Assembly (NCBI GenBank): GCA_003164275.1 | Contig: PLSY01000401.1 | Coordinates: forward strand, 1 to 8,797 | DNA length: 8,797 nucleotides | Direction of reading: 5' to 3' | Source: Acidimicrobiaceae bacterium | Lineage (GTDB): Bacteria; Actinomycetota; Acidimicrobiia; Acidimicrobiales; RAAP-2 | Shown here: one piece after another, positions 6,236 to 8,797 of the stretch | Layout of the letters: every line of letters begins with the position of its first letter | Position numbering within the stretch: position 1 is the first letter of the stretch | Made by a program: the position numbers and the translations under genes | The notes under the pieces: generated by a model | The model's database searches: none | Told to the model about the DNA's origin: nothing | What the model saw: only the letters and a program-made list of their open reading frames with translations

Positions 6236-8632
6236 CTAGAAACCGGCCATGCCGACTACGGGCTGATTGAGCGGAGTCCCACCCATCGAACCGAGGAATG
6301 GGGCATTGAAGCTGAAGATTCCGCCGTCAGACGCCACGAACCGGTACCCGCTTCCATTCGAGGTGGCTGACATGCCCACGACAGGCGCATGCAGGGTGAC
6401 GTTGCCGGTCGAACCATAGAAAGGGGCGCCCCCGAATGAGAAGACGCCCCCATCGGAGGCCACCTCCCAGTAGCCACCGGCGTTGGTATCGTTGGCCGTC
6501 CCCACCACCGGTTGGTTCAACGGGTGGCCGCCCACCGATCCAGCAAACGGGGCGTCGCCGAAGCTGAATATGCCGCCGTCACTAGCGACTAGGCGGTAAC
6601 CGCCCCCATCAGTCGAAGAAGACATTCCGACGATCGGCTTGTTCAGGTGCCTTCCTCCCATCGAACCATAGAAACTCGCGTCTCCGAAGGCGAAGATGCC
6701 TCCGTCGGACGCCACTTCCCAGTAACCGTTCCCGTCCGGACTCGCAGCCATCGCCACGATCGGCGCATTGAGAGGCTTTCCCCCCATCGACCCGTAGAAC
6801 TTGGCGGCTCCAAAGGCGAAGATGCCTCCGTCGGATGCCACTTCCCAGTAACCACCGGTGTTCGGCGCCATGGACATCCCGACGACCGGAGCGTTCAATC
6901 GGAGGTTCCCGGTGGAACCACAGAACGGCATGCCGCCGAAGCTGAAGATTCCGCCGTCACTGGCCGCCAGGTCATAGCCCGAAAAGACGGCAGCGGGAAT
7001 CGTGCACGGGGACACCGAGCCGTCAGGCGTGGTTCCCCCGGCATCGCCAGTCAGTTGAGGATCGTGATGGAACATCGGCCATGCCTGGCCACCGACGGCC
7101 TCCGTCGCATTCCCGGCGATCTCATAGTGGTCGATCTCCCCCTCGGCCGGCGAGTTCGGCCCGGCAGAGGGGATGTATCCGGCCAGAGTGATACCGATCG
7201 TCCCATTCGGGTCAGCGGTCACGAGGGGCGAGTTCTGGAGGCCGAGGTACTCGCTGAGCTCAGTGATGACCGAGCCCGTTCGACCGTCGAATACCCAGGT
7301 GCCCCCTGTCGTGGGCACGATCACATCGTTGGCACCCGACCCGTCGAGATCGGCAGTGACCACCGACCCGATGACCCGGCCCGGTGTGCTCGCCTTCCAG
7401 ATGGTCTGCCCGGTGGCGGCATTGAGTACCCACACCGAGCCAGAGGTCCCGTTGTCGGTACCCTCAACCACCTGAAGTGCGCCGTTGCCCAGTACATCTG
7501 ACAGTGCCGGTGACGAGTAGGTGCTTCCATCCACTTTGGTCGACCACTGGAGCTGACAGTGAGTGTCGTACGCCTTCACGGTGTCGGAGTCCGACGCACC
7601 CGAAAAGTAATCGCCCGTGCCTACCACGATCCCCGTCGCACCTCCAGCAAGGAAGCCTCCGACCGCCGGCGACGAGTCGACCACCTGGTTCGTATCAGCT
7701 CGGCAGATCTGATTCCCTTGCGCGGTCAGTATCCGGAGGTGACCACCATTGGTGTACGTCTGACCCTGCCCAGAACCAGCTGTCTGATCACCGCCGACGA
7801 CAATCTCGCTCTGCCCCGTGCCATAGAGATCAGCGATGGCAGCCGTCGAATGGGTGCTGTCGGAGTTGAAAAATGGCCATCCCGTCGAGGGAGCACCGCT
7901 CTCAGCATTCAGAGCATAGCTCTCCTGCCCGAGCGAACCTGCCGTAGCGAACAGCCCATCCGACGTTCCAATGGCCAGTCCGGCTTGCACCCCGGTGTCG
8001 GGAAAGGCATCGCTGGCCGGGTCTACGACAGGAGTGAACCACAGCCTAGAGCCGGTCGGTCCGTAGGCCTGATAGCCGCCAAACGGGTCGGCATCGTTGC
8101 CCGAGCCGACGAGCACCGAGTTGAGGCTGCCGGAAGCAGAGATGACCGAGGGGGTCGAATCAATGGGTCCACTCTCATCTGTGGTCGGCCAACCCGCCGG
8201 TGCCGTCGGCGCACTACCTGTCGGGTTTCCAAGATGGAAGGCATAGAGCTGATCGGCTCGGTCTCCGACGACCACTGATGGCTGACCGTCGAGGTCGGCC
8301 TTGATCGGCGAGGACAGAGCGATGGGCTGACCGGCGTCGTTTAGAGTCTGCGACCAGGTCAAAGACCACCCCGCCGGCAGGGCGCGACTCGTAACCGCTG
8401 GGGACGACTGTGCCGAAATAGTGGCGGCAGATGCCGGTTGCATGTAGACCAAAGTGGAGGCAGAACTTGCGCCTAGGAGGATGGCAAGCGACCCGGCCAG
8501 CCAACGTGGTCGTCGACGGTGACGGTGCGCCAACGCTCTCGATCTGCCCTCCGAGAAGGACTGGGTGTGATTCGATTCGCTGGTAACGATCCGGCAAGGA
8601 TAGGCCTCTTGCCCACCGAACGGCGACCGCAC
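6236..8632 (-). CDS. Secreted beta-propeller protein with C-terminal 42-residue repeats
   Basis: The protein has 798 residues as called. After a basic stretch (HRHRRRPRW, 36-44) comes a hydrophobic core (45-64) and a signal-peptidase site near ASA/A (67-70), so it is exported. Residues about 85-530 are a PQQ/FG-GAP-like propeller: blade motifs recur at 107 (SSPIKADLDG), 159, 262, 320 (SSPAV), 373 (SSPALSD), 422 (ADLDGSG) and 467 (NSPL), with a possible further blade near 214. Several carry Asp-rich turns that could bind calcium. The motif WPMFHHDPQLTG (518-529), common at the closing strand of such propellers, ends the domain. Residues 558-798 are six 42-residue repeats. It is probably a cell-surface or extracellular adhesion or recognition protein; no catalytic residues are recognised. 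The start is uncertain: GTG 8632 gives an unusually long 44-residue n-region, while TTG 8533 would give a normal signal peptide and has GGAGGG 13 nt upstream. It ends 40 nt before parA. Confidence 0.92.
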   Translation of the reverse strand: MRSPFGGQEAYPCRIVTSESNHTQSFSEGRSRALAHRHRRRPRWLAGSLAILLGASSASTLVYMQPASAATISAQSSPAVTSRALPAGWSLTWSQTLNDAGQPIALSSPIKADLDGQPSVVVGDRADQLYAFHLGNPTGSAPTAPAGWPTTDESGPIDSTPSVISASGSLNSVLVGSGNDADPFGGYQAYGPTGSRLWFTPVVDPASDAFPDTGVQAGLAIGTSDGLFATAGSLGQESYALNAESGAPSTGWPFFNSDSTHSTAAIADLYGTGQSEIVVGGDQTAGSGQGQTYTNGGHLRILTAQGNQICRADTNQVVDSSPAVGGFLAGGATGIVVGTGDYFSGASDSDTVKAYDTHCQLQWSTKVDGSTYSSPALSDVLGNGALQVVEGTDNGTSGSVWVLNAATGQTIWKASTPGRVIGSVVTADLDGSGANDVIVPTTGGTWVFDGRTGSVITELSEYLGLQNSPLVTADPNGTIGITLAGYIPSAGPNSPAEGEIDHYEIAGNATEAVGGQAWPMFHHDPQLTGDAGGTTPDGSVSPCTIPAAVFSGYDLAASDGGIFSFGGMPFCGSTGNLRLNAPVVGMSMAPNTGGYWEVASDGGIFAFGAAKFYGSMGGKPLNAPIVAMAASPDGNGYWEVASDGGIFAFGDASFYGSMGGRHLNKPIVGMSSSTDGGGYRLVASDGGIFSFGDAPFAGSVGGHPLNQPVVGTANDTNAGGYWEVASDGGVFSFGGAPFYGSTGNVTLHAPVVGMSATSNGSGYRFVASDGGIFSFNAPFLGSMGGTPLNQPVVGMAGF
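6239..6961 (-). repeat. Six tandem 42-residue coding repeats (126-bp period)
   Basis: Residues 558-798 consist of five exact 42-residue units and a final 31-residue unit that lacks one glycine (FSFNAPF instead of FSFGGAPF). The consensus is [42 protein letters not shown]. The units share protein sequence but have diverged in DNA, unlike the near-identical first halves at 1-252. The array runs to the stop codon, so the last unit is cut at GMAGF. Confidence 0.93.
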
Positions 8633-8773
8633 AACCGAGCCAGCCCTGACCTGTCCGTGTCGTAGTGCTGCAGCGAAGAATGCTCGGCGGAGATTCGCTC
8701 ACCAGGAGGCCCCCGCAGGAAGTCGACGGGGCCGAAGGCTTCCCCGTTATCGCAGGGCAAAGGCCCTCTGATC
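8633..8773 (-). other. Spacer between tRNA and propeller gene, with terminator-like hairpins
   Basis: No gene is supported here. Two hairpins lie just downstream of the reverse-strand tRNA: AGGGC-N4-GCCCT at 8754-8767, six bases after the tRNA CCA, and a bulged CGGGG...CCCCG structure at 8727-8746. Neither is followed by a T-tract. Either could end or process the tRNA transcript. No clear -10/-35 pair was found before the propeller start. Confidence 0.35.
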
Positions 8774-8797
8774 TGGTGCGCCCCCCGGGATTTGAAC
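8774..8797 (-). tRNA. 3' end of a tRNA gene (5' part outside window)
   Basis: On the reverse strand the last 24 bases read as a tRNA 3' end: G53 and T-loop TTCAAAT (8797-8790), T-stem strand CCCGG (8789-8785), acceptor strand GGGGCGC (8784-8778), discriminator A (8777) and encoded CCA (8776-8774). The canonical TTCAAAT loop suggests a functional gene. The full gene should start GCGCCCC outside the window. The anticodon is not included; an arginine tRNA is a possible guess from the acceptor sequence, but identity is unassigned. Confidence 0.85.

Noticed and set aside
4345..6270. 641-codon open frame on the forward strand
   Set aside because: It lies antisense to DedA, the zinc-ribbon gene and parA, which all have clear family motifs. 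Its product is Arg/Gly/His-rich without any recognisable domain, as expected of a shadow frame in high-GC DNA.
6647..7501. 284-codon forward open frame
   Set aside because: It is the reverse complement of the propeller and repeat region; its length reflects codon bias and repetition.
8473..8760. 95-codon reverse open frame between the tRNA and the propeller gene
   Set aside because: It overlaps the N-terminus of the propeller gene in another frame and runs through tRNA-proximal hairpins; no motif is seen.
1..8797. Defence system, CRISPR array, prophage or toxin-antitoxin locus
   Set aside because: Apart from the tRNA relic there is no integrase, nuclease, methylase, phage gene or regularly spaced direct repeat outside the two coding arrays.

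Overview
The window looks like a chromosomal segment from a high-GC actinobacterium, most likely of the class Acidimicrobiia. That placement is an inference. It rests on GC-rich codon use with GTG starts, leaderless-type promoters, and the 42-residue tandem repeat '[19 protein letters not shown]..LNxPVVGMA' found in two different proteins, which I know mainly from that group. No phage structural, CRISPR, restriction or transposase gene is visible.

Layout, left to right. Bases 1-450 are the 3' end of a forward gene made of 42-residue repeats. Bases 451-1064 are non-coding and hold a strong bulged hairpin (569-591), a 46-nt fragment matching the 3' half of a tRNA-Pro(UGG) (631-676), and a second long stem-loop (764-800). 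The tRNA fragment lacks a 5' half and is best read as an old integration-site (att) relic, which would put the left edge of the window at the distal end of an island. Then follow a reverse-strand PAS-GGDEF-EAL cyclic-di-GMP protein (1065-2807) and a divergent forward metallo-beta-lactamase-fold hydrolase (3118-4161) with a plausible leaderless promoter and a CRP-like dyad upstream. The rest is on the reverse strand. Read in the direction of transcription it runs: a tRNA 3' end at the right edge, a large secreted beta-propeller protein ending in six 42-residue repeats (6236-8632), an orphan ParA ATPase (5410-6195), a zinc-ribbon protein whose GTG start overlaps the parA stop (4979-5410), and a DedA-family membrane protein (4189-4926).

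Functional reading. ParA and the zinc-ribbon protein are probably translationally coupled and may act together. DedA follows after 52 nt and may share their transcript. The propeller gene is codirectional, 40 nt upstream of parA, but parA appears to have its own -10 element, so it may be a separate unit. The c-di-GMP protein and the hydrolase are divergent and not obviously linked to the others. No complete, clearly new multi-gene system is visible. The parts most worth a second look are the tRNA-Pro relic, the ParA/zinc-ribbon pair with its duplicated GKxAL(Y/F) motif, and the propeller-plus-repeat surface protein that shares its repeat with the truncated gene at the left edge.
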